From NCBI GenBank assembly GCA_964651705.1, contig CAZYWZ010000001.1, positions 1 to 64,000 on the forward strand: a stretch of DNA of 64,000 nucleotides, written 5' to 3'. The notes beneath the pieces were generated by a model that was given only the letters and a program-made list of their open reading frames with translations, did no database searches and was not told the DNA's origin. Origin of the DNA: JADLBR01 sp964651705. Its GTDB lineage: Bacteria; Verrucomicrobiota; Verrucomicrobiia; JADLBR01. This document shows, in pieces, positions 7,132 through 16,170 of this stretch (position 1 is the stretch's first letter; each line of letters starts with the position of its first letter). Position numbers and translations under genes: made by a program.

Positions 7132-9195
7132 TCATTCGGATCCCACCGCCACCTCGATGCGGGTGCCCTCGCCGCGACGGCTCTGGATATGGAGGGCCGC
7201 GTGCATCGCTTCCGCGCGTTCCCGGATTCCCGAGAGCCCGAAGCCGCCATCGCGCCCCCCGGCCCGGTGTCCCCCCGAGTCGAAGCCCCGTCCATCGTCC
7301 TTGACCTCCAGCGTCACCCTTTCTCGGCCATACCTTAGCCCGGCCGCGACATGGCGCGCGCCCGAGTGCCGGACGGCATTGGCGATCGCCTCCTGCGCGA
7401 TGCGGAGCAGACTATTCTCCACATCGGGGGGCAGATCGCGGGATGTTCCCTCGACGCGGAAGGAAAAATCGATCCCGTCGGCGGCCGTCAGGTGCCTGCC
7501 GAGGCGCTCGATCGCGCCCGCCAGCCCGTGCTCGTCCAGGCTCTGGGCCCTGAGGTTCCAGACGCTCCGGCGTGCCTCCGCTAGGCTCTCCCGGACGAGA
7601 TCCTTGGCGAGATCGAGGTGTTGCCGGGCGTCTTCCGGCACCGAGACCAGCCGGTCGCTGAGCGCCTCGAGCTGGGCCGAAATCCCCGCGAATCCTTGCG
7701 CAAGGGTGTCGTGGATCTCGCGGGAGATGCGCCCGCGCTCGTTCAGGATCGCGGAAAATTCCGCCCGCGCGACCTCGCGGGCCTCCAGGGCCTCGCGCAG
7801 GCGCCGCCGCGATCGCGCCCACACCGTCCCCAGCATCGCCGCCGCCAGCGCGGCCGCCGCGGTCGCGCCCCACGCCAGGCGCTCGGCGGTCCAGAACGGT
7901 GCTCGCCGCAGGACGGCGATGTCGCCCGCGCGACGTAACAGCAGCGAGAACCCTTCCGGTCGCCGGTGGGTCACGATCGATTCCCATCCGCCCACCGTCA
8001 CCTCGCACACGCCCGTCAGGCGCAGTCGGCTCCCCGGCAGCCACCGGCGAGATGTCTCCCCATCCGGCAAGACCGCGCTGAAGCGCGCGGGACCTTCCTC
8101 AAGCATCAGCACGGTCCGGCCCGGTTGCGCCAAGAGATGGGCAACCCTCGCCTCCAGGCGGATCAGGCGTCCGTCGTGGCGCGTGGCTTCCGCCGCGGTC
8201 ACGTCAAGCGCCTCGGGAAAACCGGCTCCCTCGGACGGGCGCCAATCCGCGTCCCGCAATACCGGCGAGAACACCCCCGGCTCGGGGAAACCCACCACGT
8301 CCACCGTTTCATGTAGCGCGGGCGGTGGCGCCTGGCGAAGGAACACATGGATCCCTCGCGTCGCGTCCTGGAGAAAGAGCGACCCTCCCTCGCGCACGAG
8401 GATCACCGTGCCGCGCACGCGCGCCCGATGGCCCGAGCGAGCCATGTCCGCGGTCCGGAGCAGTCCGCTCAACGGGACGACGCGCTGGTCGAAGGGCTGC
8501 GCCGGCGCGGGCTCCACGACCTCGATGTCGCCCAGATCGTGGGCGCAGATCATCGGGAGGAACGCCTGTTGGTGCGGGTCCGAGGCGTGAAGGTTGACGC
8601 CGCGCACCTTGACCCGTGCATCGATCAGTTCGGGATGCCCGGTGATCTCGTGGGTCACATTGACCGTCAGCCGCGCCCCGCCGGTGGCGATCTCGAGCGC
8701 CAGCCAGTTGAGGCCCAGCTCTGGGTTCACGCGCTGTCCGCGTACGATGCCGGTGATCTCGACGCGTCGGCCGTGCAGCTCTGGCGTCAGCAGGCCCTCG
8801 TAGGTCGTGGGCACGGGCGGCGGAAGAGCCGATTCGCCGAGCACGCGGACCACCTCCGGTTGCACGATGGGCCCGAAACCCCCGGCCTCGGTTCGCCCCT
8901 CGACCTCGACATCCGCCCCCACGCGACACCCGCGCGGCAACGGCACCGCCGGCAACAGGACCGCCCCGGTCCCGTCCTGCACCGCGAATTCCGACGTGCC
9001 CGTATGCCACGTGAAGGTCACCACGCCGCGGAGACGGACCTCCCTCCGCTCGGCCACCGCCTCCGGCCCGAGCGCCTGCACCGCCGCCGCCGTGCGCAAT
9101 TGCGGCTCTCCCCCGCGCGCCCATGCGGCCATTGCCGCGCACGTGGCCACCACCCAAGGCAAACTGCGTCGGGCCCGAACCATCCGTTGGCCCAT
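7132..9195 (-). CDS. Membrane sensor histidine kinase (HisKA_3/NarX type) with OB-fold-like periplasmic region
   Basis: 687 residues. A signal or anchor segment (about 10-27) is followed by a 400-residue extracytoplasmic part that looks like four OB-fold-like modules (about 45-125, 140-225, 255-345, 345-430), each with V.L.G.V and a F.VQDGTG- or LFLQDATRG-like turn. A transmembrane helix lies at about 438-460. The dimerisation domain carries His495 in SREIHDTLAQG. The ATPase domain has Asn607, DDGRGF (633-638) and GFGLSGI (651-657). It phosphorylates the regulator encoded 1 nt downstream. It is divergent from a sugar-binding lipoprotein gene (105 nt between starts), which suggests it senses sugar, perhaps through that lipoprotein. 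An alternative start is Met5. Confidence 0.9.
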   Translation of the reverse strand: MGQRMVRARRSLPWVVATCAAMAAWARGGEPQLRTAAAVQALGPEAVAERREVRLRGVVTFTWHTGTSEFAVQDGTGAVLLPAVPLPRGCRVGADVEVEGRTEAGGFGPIVQPEVVRVLGESALPPPVPTTYEGLLTPELHGRRVEITGIVRGQRVNPELGLNWLALEIATGGARLTVNVTHEITGHPELIDARVKVRGVNLHASDPHQQAFLPMICAHDLGDIEVVEPAPAQPFDQRVVPLSGLLRTADMARSGHRARVRGTVILVREGGSLFLQDATRGIHVFLRQAPPPALHETVDVVGFPEPGVFSPVLRDADWRPSEGAGFPEALDVTAAEATRHDGRLIRLEARVAHLLAQPGRTVLMLEEGPARFSAVLPDGETSRRWLPGSRLRLTGVCEVTVGGWESIVTHRRPEGFSLLLRRAGDIAVLRRAPFWTAERLAWGATAAAALAAAMLGTVWARSRRRLREALEAREVARAEFSAILNERGRISREIHDTLAQGFAGISAQLEALSDRLVSVPEDARQHLDLAKDLVRESLAEARRSVWNLRAQSLDEHGLAGAIERLGRHLTAADGIDFSFRVEGTSRDLPPDVENSLLRIAQEAIANAVRHSGARHVAAGLRYGRERVTLEVKDDGRGFDSGGHRAGGRDGGFGLSGIRERAEAMHAALHIQSRRGEGTRIEVAVGSE

Positions 9196-9238
9196 AGCAG
9201 CACGGCGTCCCTCCCCCGGTCAAGGTGGGATGGCCGGC

Positions 9239-9255
9239 TCCCCCAAATGGGGGGA
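9239..9255. promoter_or_regulatory. Palindromic operator candidate, site 1
   Basis: TCCCCCAAATGGGGGGA lies in the 105-bp divergent region between the kinase and the sugar-binding lipoprotein genes, 46 nt before the lipoprotein start. A near-identical site lies at 11639-11655 before the GH32 gene. The repetition at two promoters of one locus supports a shared regulator, perhaps the NarL-type protein of this locus. Confidence 0.6.
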
Positions 9256-9300
9256 TAAGCGAGGATTGATCATCCGGTCGACAACCCGACACTCTCTCGC

Positions 9301-10227
9301 GTGAATCTCGCATTCCCCCAGGTGTGCCTCGCCGCCGCCGTGATCTGGGCACTCGTCGGATGCGGGGATACGATAGAGCATGCGGCCTCCCGATCTGGCA
9401 AAGGCTTTGCCCTCTCCCTGCAGACGATCAACAACCCCGTCTTCCAAGAAATTGAAAAGGGTGCGGAGGCTGTCATCGCGGCCCACGGTGATCACCTCGT
9501 CACCGCCGACGCGCAGTTCAGCTCGATGAAACAGAGGAGCGACGTCGCCGCCCTCCTGGAAGAGAATCCCGCGGCGCTCTTCCTGAACCCCGTGAATTGG
9601 GAGGGCATCCGTGACAGCCTGATCGAGGCGAGGCGCCGCAAGGTCCCGGTCATCGTCGTGGACGCCCCCGTCAGCGACCCCGACCTCGTCCTCTGCCAGA
9701 TCGCCAGCGACAACGCGGAGGCCGGGCGCATCGTGTGTGACGCGCTGGCGACCTCAAGGCCCAATGCCCGCGCGGTCATCCTGCATCTCTCGCTGAATCG
9801 CGCCTGCATCGAGCGCGTCGAGGGATTCCAGGCACGGATGGCCAGGCACCCCGGCATGACGATCCTGGACATCCGGGAGGGCAAGGGCCGCGCGGAAGGC
9901 TCGTATCCCGTCATGAGGGAATTGCTCGATCGCTGGCCGGACCTCGACGCCGTCTTTGCGGTGAACGACCCGAGCGCGCTCGGCGCCATCCGGGCCATCC
10001 GGGAGGCCGGGCGCGGCGGCCAGGTCGCCGTCGTCGCCGTGGACGGATCCCCCGCCGGCATCGAGGCCATCCGGGCCGGCGAACTCCTCGCCACCGCCGC
10101 CCAATCCCCGCGAGAGATCGGCCGCCTCGCCGCCGAACTGGCCTACGCCCACCTGAACGGCCGACCCGTGAAGAAGAACATCCGCCTTCCCGTGACCCTG
10201 ATCGATGCGCGGAACGTCACCGAATAG
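9301..10227 (+). CDS. Sugar-binding lipoprotein, periplasmic binding protein type I (Peripla_BP_4 type)
   Basis: 308 residues from a GTG start. The lipobox LVGC with Cys21 predicts a lipid-anchored protein. The rest is a ribose/galactose-type two-lobe binding protein: ALSLQTINNPVFQEIEKGAE (strand and helix 1), LFLNPVNWEGI, VPVIVVDAPV, the hinge region around ASDNAEAGR, VFAVNDPSALGA and VVAVDGSPAGIEAI. No ABC permease or ATPase gene is present; the next gene, 4 nt downstream, is an MFS sugar porter. The protein may therefore serve as a sugar receptor for the divergent kinase or use a distant ABC transporter. The ligand is probably fructose or a fructo-oligosaccharide, judged only from the GH32 neighbour. 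Confidence 0.88.
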   Translation: MNLAFPQVCLAAAVIWALVGCGDTIEHAASRSGKGFALSLQTINNPVFQEIEKGAEAVIAAHGDHLVTADAQFSSMKQRSDVAALLEENPAALFLNPVNWEGIRDSLIEARRRKVPVIVVDAPVSDPDLVLCQIASDNAEAGRIVCDALATSRPNARAVILHLSLNRACIERVEGFQARMARHPGMTILDIREGKGRAEGSYPVMRELLDRWPDLDAVFAVNDPSALGAIRAIREAGRGGQVAVVAVDGSPAGIEAIRAGELLATAAQSPREIGRLAAELAYAHLNGRPVKKNIRLPVTLIDARNVTE

Positions 10228-10231
10228 GCCC

Positions 10232-11602
10232 ATGAAAACCACCACCCGCCTCTACACCAGCACGGTCGTCGCCGCACTCGGCGGTCTCCTGTTCGGCTTC
10301 GACACCGCCGTCATCTCCGGGGCGACCGAGGCCCTCCAGCAATATTTCGGCCTCAGCGAAGCCATGCTCGGATTCACCGTGGTGACCGCGCTCATCGGCA
10401 CCGTGTTTGGCTCCATAGCCGTCAGCCGCCCGGCCGACATCTGGGGCCGCAAACGCGTGCTCATCGTCCTCGCCGTGCTCTACACCGTGTCGGCCATCGG
10501 CAGCGGACTCGCCTGGGACCTCTATTCGTTCTGGTTCTTCCGTTTCATCGGCGGCCTCGCGGTCGGCGGCGCCTCGGTGGTTTCGCCGATGTATATCGCC
10601 GAGATCTCACCGGCGGAGAAACGCGGGCGCCTCGTCGGCTGGCAGCAGTTCAATGTCTGCTTCGGCATCTGCCTCGCCTACATCTCCAACTATCTCGTCG
10701 CCGCCAGCGGCCTCTTCGCCGAATCGATCCACAGCCCGATGGCCGAATGGCGCTGGATGTTCCTGATGGAGGCCATCCCTTCCGCGGCCTTCTTCGTCTT
10801 CCTGTTCCGCATCCCGTTCAGCCCGCGCTGGCTCGTGGAACAGAGGCGCATGGAAGATGCCCTCGATGTCCTGAGATCGGTCGGCGCCACAGATCCGAGG
10901 GCGGTCCTGGATGAGATCATCGAATCGATGCACGAGAAGTTTGATGCCGTGCATGCCAGGTTCTGGAAGCGGGCGCTGTGGCTGCCGATCACCGCCGCGA
11001 TCGCGCTCGCCGTCTTCAACCAGCTCTCCGGCATCAACGCGCTGCTTTACTACGCCCCGAAGGTGTTCGCCATGGGCGGCAGCGCTGGCGACATCGCCCT
11101 CCTCCAATCCATCCCCATCGGCATCATGCTCGTCATGGGGACCGCCATCGGCCTCGCGCTCATCGACAGGCTCGGCCGCAAGCTCCTGCTCATCATAGGC
11201 TCGCTCGGCATGGCCCTCTTCCTCGCGCTGGTCGGCTTCCGCTTCGCCGCGATGCAGGGCGGCGAGCAGATCTCCAACGACGTCATGTGGCTCTTCGTCG
11301 GCTACCTCGTCTTCTTTGGCCCCTCGACCGGCGCGGTCATCTGGGTCTACATCTCCGAGATCTTCCCGAACCGCGTCCGCGCCAAGGGCCAGTCCCTCGG
11401 CAGCTTCACGCACTGGTTCATGGCCGCCGTCGTCTCCCAGAGCTTCCCCATCGCCGCCGCCACCAAGTCGATCGGCCCCGGCAACAGCTTCCTCTTCTTC
11501 GCGGTCTGCATGATCGCCCAGGCCGCATTCGTCTGGAAGGTCCTGCCGGAAACCAAGGGCGTCTCCCTCGAGGCGCTGCAGAAACGATTGGGCATCAATT
11601 GA
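10232..11602 (+). CDS. MFS sugar porter (sugar:H+ symporter family)
   Basis: 456 residues with 12 predicted transmembrane helices. Sugar-porter signatures are present: GFDTAVISG in TM1, ADIWGRKR (loop 2-3), PMYIAEISPAEKRGRLVGWQ after TM4, FSPRWLVEQRR before the central loop, NQLSGINALLYYAPKVF in TM7, DRLGRK in loop 8-9, and a C-terminal LPETKGVSLE. It imports a monosaccharide or small sugar across the inner membrane. The start at 10232, 4 nt after the lipoprotein stop, places both in one operon; an ATG 27 nt earlier would overlap that gene. The substrate is probably released by the GH32 enzyme downstream (fructose or glucose); this is inferred from context. Confidence 0.92.
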   Translation: MKTTTRLYTSTVVAALGGLLFGFDTAVISGATEALQQYFGLSEAMLGFTVVTALIGTVFGSIAVSRPADIWGRKRVLIVLAVLYTVSAIGSGLAWDLYSFWFFRFIGGLAVGGASVVSPMYIAEISPAEKRGRLVGWQQFNVCFGICLAYISNYLVAASGLFAESIHSPMAEWRWMFLMEAIPSAAFFVFLFRIPFSPRWLVEQRRMEDALDVLRSVGATDPRAVLDEIIESMHEKFDAVHARFWKRALWLPITAAIALAVFNQLSGINALLYYAPKVFAMGGSAGDIALLQSIPIGIMLVMGTAIGLALIDRLGRKLLLIIGSLGMALFLALVGFRFAAMQGGEQISNDVMWLFVGYLVFFGPSTGAVIWVYISEIFPNRVRAKGQSLGSFTHWFMAAVVSQSFPIAAATKSIGPGNSFLFFAVCMIAQAAFVWKVLPETKGVSLEALQKRLGIN

Positions 11603-11638
11603 CGGGCCGGGAATCCCGAATCGGCCATCGCGCGCGCT

Positions 11639-11655
11639 TCCCCCAAATGAGGGAA
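11639..11655. promoter_or_regulatory. Palindromic operator candidate, site 2
   Basis: TCCCCCAAATGAGGGAA lies 63 nt before the GH32 start. It matches site 1 (9239-9255) at 15 of 17 positions, with the same 5+4+5 symmetry. Confidence 0.6.
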
Positions 11656-11717
11656 GGGCCGAGTCTGGACGCCGTCGCCACGGGGATGGGATATTGCAAG
11701 GTAGCAGGAGGCCGAGC

Positions 11718-14700
11718 ATGAACGATCACAGGTTGCTTTATACCGTCACAGGGATTTTGGCGATGTGGGGGCTGGCCGGGCACGGGCTGGCGGAACCCTT
11801 GCGAGACGCGCGCTATGTCTGGCACATGGCGGATGGGGCGAACGCGGCCGGCGCCAAAGGCAATCTCCAGGCGCGGGGCGAGATCCGTTGGGGCGTGCCG
11901 CTGGACGGCGCGGAGCGGGAGGCCTCGCTCGCCCGGGGCGGCGACGGCAAGGTCGCGCGGCTCGATGGTGGGCATCTCGCGCTGGCCGATGACGCGGACC
12001 TGCATCTCGACCCGAAGCAGTGGGCGATCGCGATCCGCATGCGCGACCCCGAGGGAACATGGCGCTATCCGATCCTCGGCAGCTGCGGCAGCGACAAGCA
12101 GGTCAGCGTGGCGCTCCGCGCGGTCGATGGCGCGAAGCAACCGATGACGGACCACAATTACACTGGCGGCGAGGTCCCCACGATATATGCGTGGATGTTC
12201 CAACCCGGAGGCCCGCGCTCGGTTCCGGGAAGTCAGTCGCTGCTGGAGGTGGTCTGGGGCGCGAGCGAGCCCAACGCCGCGCGGGCGGATCGGATTCGGG
12301 AGCTGCAGCCCGAGAAGACGTGGCCGAATCCCCTGCAGCAGGATGTCTTGAACGCCGCGATGAAGCCGTGCTTCCCCGTCGGCCTCGTCGGTCCCACCGA
12401 TTGGCATGACATCGTCGTCACGCTGACAGGCCCCAAGCTGGAACTCTGGATCGACGGCGTTCTCGTGGACGAGGAATTTCCCCTCGGCGAGACCCGCAAG
12501 CGAACGTTGCCCTTCCTGATCGGCGCGGGCCACGAGAACGGCGAACTCAAGGGCGGGTTCGCGGGCCTGATCGACCACGTCGCGATCTGGGACCGCGCGC
12601 TTTTGCCCGCGGAGATCGTCGCGCTTTCCGGAGGGGCCGGGCACGTGCGGCAGCGGGAACTGGCGATCCTCGGCGACGAGGCCCCGACGATGCAGTATTT
12701 CCGCGCGCGCGGCCACAACCGGAAGGCCGGCGATCTCATCCCCTACTGGGACGCGAGGGCCGACACGCTGCGCCTCTTTTATTTGATCCTGCGGCGCAAC
12801 ATGCACAGCAAATGGGACGGCGGCCACGGCGGGCTCGAGATCTGGCAGGCTTCCACGAAAGATCTGAAATCATGGGCCCACCATCCGGTCACGATCCCCA
12901 TCACCGAACAATGGGAGGCATGGAATGGCACCGGCGCCGTCGCCTTCCACGACGGGCGGTATAACTGGTTCTACCCGACGCCCGACTACGACACCGATAA
13001 GGGCGGCGTGCAGCGCGCGGTCAGCAAGGATGGGGTCACCTTCACCAAGGTCGGGCCACACCCCTTCCTCCCAGGGGGCGACGTGGAGATCTTCCAGACC
13101 GAGGATGGCACCTTCCACCTGATCAAGGCCGGCCCGGTCCAGCGCGCCAGCACCCCGCCGCTCCGCGACAAGACACTCGTCGCCTGGGTCCGGATCGCCG
13201 ATCTGGATCAGCGCGGCGGCAGCGTGCTGACGATCGAACATCCCGACGGGCAGCAGTTCGACGCGATCGTGTATGGCGAGCGCGCGGCGCGCCGCTGGAT
13301 GCCCGGCAGCGACCGCTTCCGGCGCACGCCCGGCAAACAGGACGACTGGCCCGAGGAAACCTCGCCCCCGGACGCGGTCGTCCAGATGGCGCTGGTTTTC
13401 GAAGGGAAGCGGGGAACGCTCTACCACAACGGCAAGGTCTATGCCAAGTACGACATCGCCGAGCCCCTCACCTTCCCGCCGGGTTCGTCCCTGATCCTCG
13501 GCCGTCGTCACACCGGCGCCGCGCCGCCGGAGAGAGCCTACTTCCGCGGCCACGTGCTGGATGCCCGAATCTATGGCACCGCGCTCTCGGCCGAGCAGAT
13601 TGCCGCGCTTTCGGCCGATGCCGAGGGCGCACCAAAACCCATCGCCTGGTACGATTTCTCCGATGGCGGCGCCCGCGACCGGGCGGGCAAGTTCCCCGAC
13701 GGCATGCTCTTCGGCAACGCCAAGATCGGCAACGGCGCGCTCGTCCTGGGCGTTGGTGACCACGTCAAGGTGCCGGGCGCGATGAACACACAGACCCGTC
13801 TCACCTCGAGGGATCTGGAGACGTGGACCGAGGTGAAAGAACCCGCCATCGCCTCCGACGAGCGCCTCGCCACATGCCCGAACCTCTTCCGATTCGGCGA
13901 CTGGCACTACTACCTCTGCGCCTCGGGGTTCTGGCGCTCGAAAGAACCGTTTGGCCCATGGACCCGACACACGCCGGCGCGCGTGGACAACCTCGCGGTG
14001 CCGAAGACCGCCGCATTCGGCAAGGATCGTCGCATCTATGCGGGCTTTCTCGCCGACGGCGGATGGGGCGGCAACTCCGTCCTCCGCGAATTGGTGCAAG
14101 ACAAAGACGGCTGGCTCGGGACGCGCTTCGTCCCCGAACTCATCCCGGCATCCGGCGATCCGCTCCCCATCACCTTCGAACCTAGACCGTCTGACTCCGA
14201 TAGCGGCGCCATCCGGATCGATGCCTCGGATGGCTCCCGATCGGTCTCCATCCCGAAGGTCCCGGGCGACTACCGCCTTCAGATGGAGATCACACCAGAC
14301 CCGAAGGCCGTGGCCGTCGCGTTCGGGATCGGGCTGCGCGCCTCCACCGCCGAAGGCAGCGACGGCTGCGACCTCGTCTTCGAACCATCGCGGGGGCGCG
14401 CGCGTTTCACGAAGATGCGCGACAGCGCCGGCGGGGACGCGATCGGACCCGCCATCGAATCGGTCGCGGGCCTGGAGCAGCCATTCCGCGTCGACATCAT
14501 CGTCCGCCACGACATCCTCGACGCCGAGATCGCCGGCTTCCGCTCCGTCACCACCCGGTTCTGGAACCCCGCCGCCGACCGCATCCGCCTCTTCGTCGAA
14601 GGGGGCGCGGTCACCTTTAAGAACATCCACCTCCGGCCGCTCAAGGAATCCTACAAGCCCTATCCCGGCTGGGTGCCCACCCTGCCCGCGAAGGGCGTGT

Positions 14701-16154
14701 CCGGATCCGCGGCGAGCGGACCCCCGGAGGACCTGATTCTCAACTTCCACCTCATGCACCCCGGCGGCGACAGCGCCCCCGGCGATCCCAACGCCGCGTT
14801 CTTCCTCGATGGCACCTATCACCTGCACTACATCCTCGGTCACCCATGGCAGGGGAAGAAGTCCTTCTCCTTCGTGCACGTCACCAGCCCCGACATGCTG
14901 CACTGGGAGTGGCAGCCCACGAAATTGCAGCCCGCCTCCACCGGCCACGGGATGTTCAGCGGCACCGGCTTCATGACGAAGGAGGGCAAGCCTGCGGCGA
15001 TCTACCATGGCCAGGGTTCGAATCCGGCGCGCAATTTTATCGCCATCGCGACAGATCGCCGGCTGTCCGCCTGGGAGAAACCCTATCCCGTCGAGGTGCG
15101 CACCGCCGACGGCAAGGAACCCGAGATGCGCCACTGGGACCCCGACTGCTTCCTCATCGGCGATACCTACTACGCCATCTCCGGCGGCAAGGAACCGCCC
15201 GTCTTCAAATCCAAAGACCTCAAGAACTGGACCTACATCGGCCCATTCCTGAAACACGAGATGCCAGATGTCGCGCTCGGCGAGGACATCTCCTGCCCCA
15301 ACTTCTTCCCCATCGGCAAGAAATGGATGCTGCTCTGCATTAGTCACCCCCTCGGTTGCAGGTATTACATAGGCGACTGGGACCCGAAGGCCGAGCAGTT
15401 CGCCCCCGAGGCGCATGGCCGCATGAATTGGCGCCGCGAGGACCAGACCTTCGAGGAGCCCTGGCGCGACTTCTTCGCCCCCGAAAGCGTCCTGACCCCC
15501 GACGGGCGCCGCGTCATGTGGGCGTGGCTCTGCACGCTCGACCCCGCGATCAACGGCAAGACCATCCAATCCCTCCCGCGCGAGCTCAGCCTGCCCGACG
15601 ACGGCATCCTGCGCATCCGCCCGCTCCGCGAACTGGAATCCCTGCGCCACGATCCCGAGGCCTTTGACAACATCACCGTCACGCCCAAACCAAAGGCCAA
15701 CGGAGGCTTCGCAAGCCAGCGCATCACCGACCTCGACGGCGACGCCTTCGAGATCCGCGCCACCATCGCCCGCGATCAGGCCAACAACAAGCAGTTCGGC
15801 CTCACCCTCTTCTCCGATGGCAAAGGGGCGGGCCTGCCCCTCCTCCTCCGCCCCGACACCCGCACCCTCCGCCTCGGCAATACCGAGGCGCCCTTCGCCG
15901 TCGCCGACCTCCCCCCAGACGAGGATGTCGAACTGCGCATCTTCGTGGATAAGTATCTGGTGGAAGTCTTCGCCAACGGTCGCCAGGCCATCCTCGCCGC
16001 GCACATGGACTGGCAAAAGGCCAACGGCCTCGACGCCTACGCCTGGGGCGCCCCCACCACGTTCCAGAGGATCGAGATCTGGGAACTCAAACCGACGAAT
16101 CAGGGCTTCCGCAAGGCGCAGATGCATCGCATCTGGGAACCTCGGACGGAGTGA
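11718..16154 (+). CDS. Giant secreted tandem GH32 (fructanase-like) protein with LamG domains
   Basis: 1478 residues; signal peptide about 1-25. Order: LamG sandwich (about 30-275); a first GH32-like five-blade propeller (about 335-830) interrupted by a second LamG (about 485-650); a GH32 C-terminal-like sandwich (about 880-985); a second propeller (about 1005-1325); and a final GH32 sandwich (about 1345-1460, with LRIFVDKYLVEVFANG). In the second propeller the nucleophile is likely Asp1023 (GDPN), and the RDP-motif position is HWDPD with Asp1141. The acid/base region reads GEDISCPNFF (Glu1189) instead of the usual ECP. It probably hydrolyses levan, inulin or sucrose-like glycans outside the cell. 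The start has AGGAGG 7 nt upstream. It lies downstream of the porter and has its own operator-like site. Confidence 0.85.
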   Translation: MNDHRLLYTVTGILAMWGLAGHGLAEPLRDARYVWHMADGANAAGAKGNLQARGEIRWGVPLDGAEREASLARGGDGKVARLDGGHLALADDADLHLDPKQWAIAIRMRDPEGTWRYPILGSCGSDKQVSVALRAVDGAKQPMTDHNYTGGEVPTIYAWMFQPGGPRSVPGSQSLLEVVWGASEPNAARADRIRELQPEKTWPNPLQQDVLNAAMKPCFPVGLVGPTDWHDIVVTLTGPKLELWIDGVLVDEEFPLGETRKRTLPFLIGAGHENGELKGGFAGLIDHVAIWDRALLPAEIVALSGGAGHVRQRELAILGDEAPTMQYFRARGHNRKAGDLIPYWDARADTLRLFYLILRRNMHSKWDGGHGGLEIWQASTKDLKSWAHHPVTIPITEQWEAWNGTGAVAFHDGRYNWFYPTPDYDTDKGGVQRAVSKDGVTFTKVGPHPFLPGGDVEIFQTEDGTFHLIKAGPVQRASTPPLRDKTLVAWVRIADLDQRGGSVLTIEHPDGQQFDAIVYGERAARRWMPGSDRFRRTPGKQDDWPEETSPPDAVVQMALVFEGKRGTLYHNGKVYAKYDIAEPLTFPPGSSLILGRRHTGAAPPERAYFRGHVLDARIYGTALSAEQIAALSADAEGAPKPIAWYDFSDGGARDRAGKFPDGMLFGNAKIGNGALVLGVGDHVKVPGAMNTQTRLTSRDLETWTEVKEPAIASDERLATCPNLFRFGDWHYYLCASGFWRSKEPFGPWTRHTPARVDNLAVPKTAAFGKDRRIYAGFLADGGWGGNSVLRELVQDKDGWLGTRFVPELIPASGDPLPITFEPRPSDSDSGAIRIDASDGSRSVSIPKVPGDYRLQMEITPDPKAVAVAFGIGLRASTAEGSDGCDLVFEPSRGRARFTKMRDSAGGDAIGPAIESVAGLEQPFRVDIIVRHDILDAEIAGFRSVTTRFWNPAADRIRLFVEGGAVTFKNIHLRPLKESYKPYPGWVPTLPAKGVSGSAASGPPEDLILNFHLMHPGGDSAPGDPNAAFFLDGTYHLHYILGHPWQGKKSFSFVHVTSPDMLHWEWQPTKLQPASTGHGMFSGTGFMTKEGKPAAIYHGQGSNPARNFIAIATDRRLSAWEKPYPVEVRTADGKEPEMRHWDPDCFLIGDTYYAISGGKEPPVFKSKDLKNWTYIGPFLKHEMPDVALGEDISCPNFFPIGKKWMLLCISHPLGCRYYIGDWDPKAEQFAPEAHGRMNWRREDQTFEEPWRDFFAPESVLTPDGRRVMWAWLCTLDPAINGKTIQSLPRELSLPDDGILRIRPLRELESLRHDPEAFDNITVTPKPKANGGFASQRITDLDGDAFEIRATIARDQANNKQFGLTLFSDGKGAGLPLLLRPDTRTLRLGNTEAPFAVADLPPDEDVELRIFVDKYLVEVFANGRQAILAAHMDWQKANGLDAYAWGAPTTFQRIEIWELKPTNQGFRKAQMHRIWEPRTE

Positions 16155-16170
16155 AGAAGAGGGGGACTCT

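Noticed and set aside
15010..15035. GGTTCGAATCC, resembling a tRNA T-arm
   Set aside because: It lies inside the GH32 coding sequence and no acceptor or anticodon arm can be folded around it.
12870..16127. 1085-residue open frame on the minus strand inside the GH32 gene
   Set aside because: Long antisense frames are expected in GC-rich coding DNA. The translation is His/Gly/Glu-rich without any family motif, while the plus strand carries clear GH32 domains.
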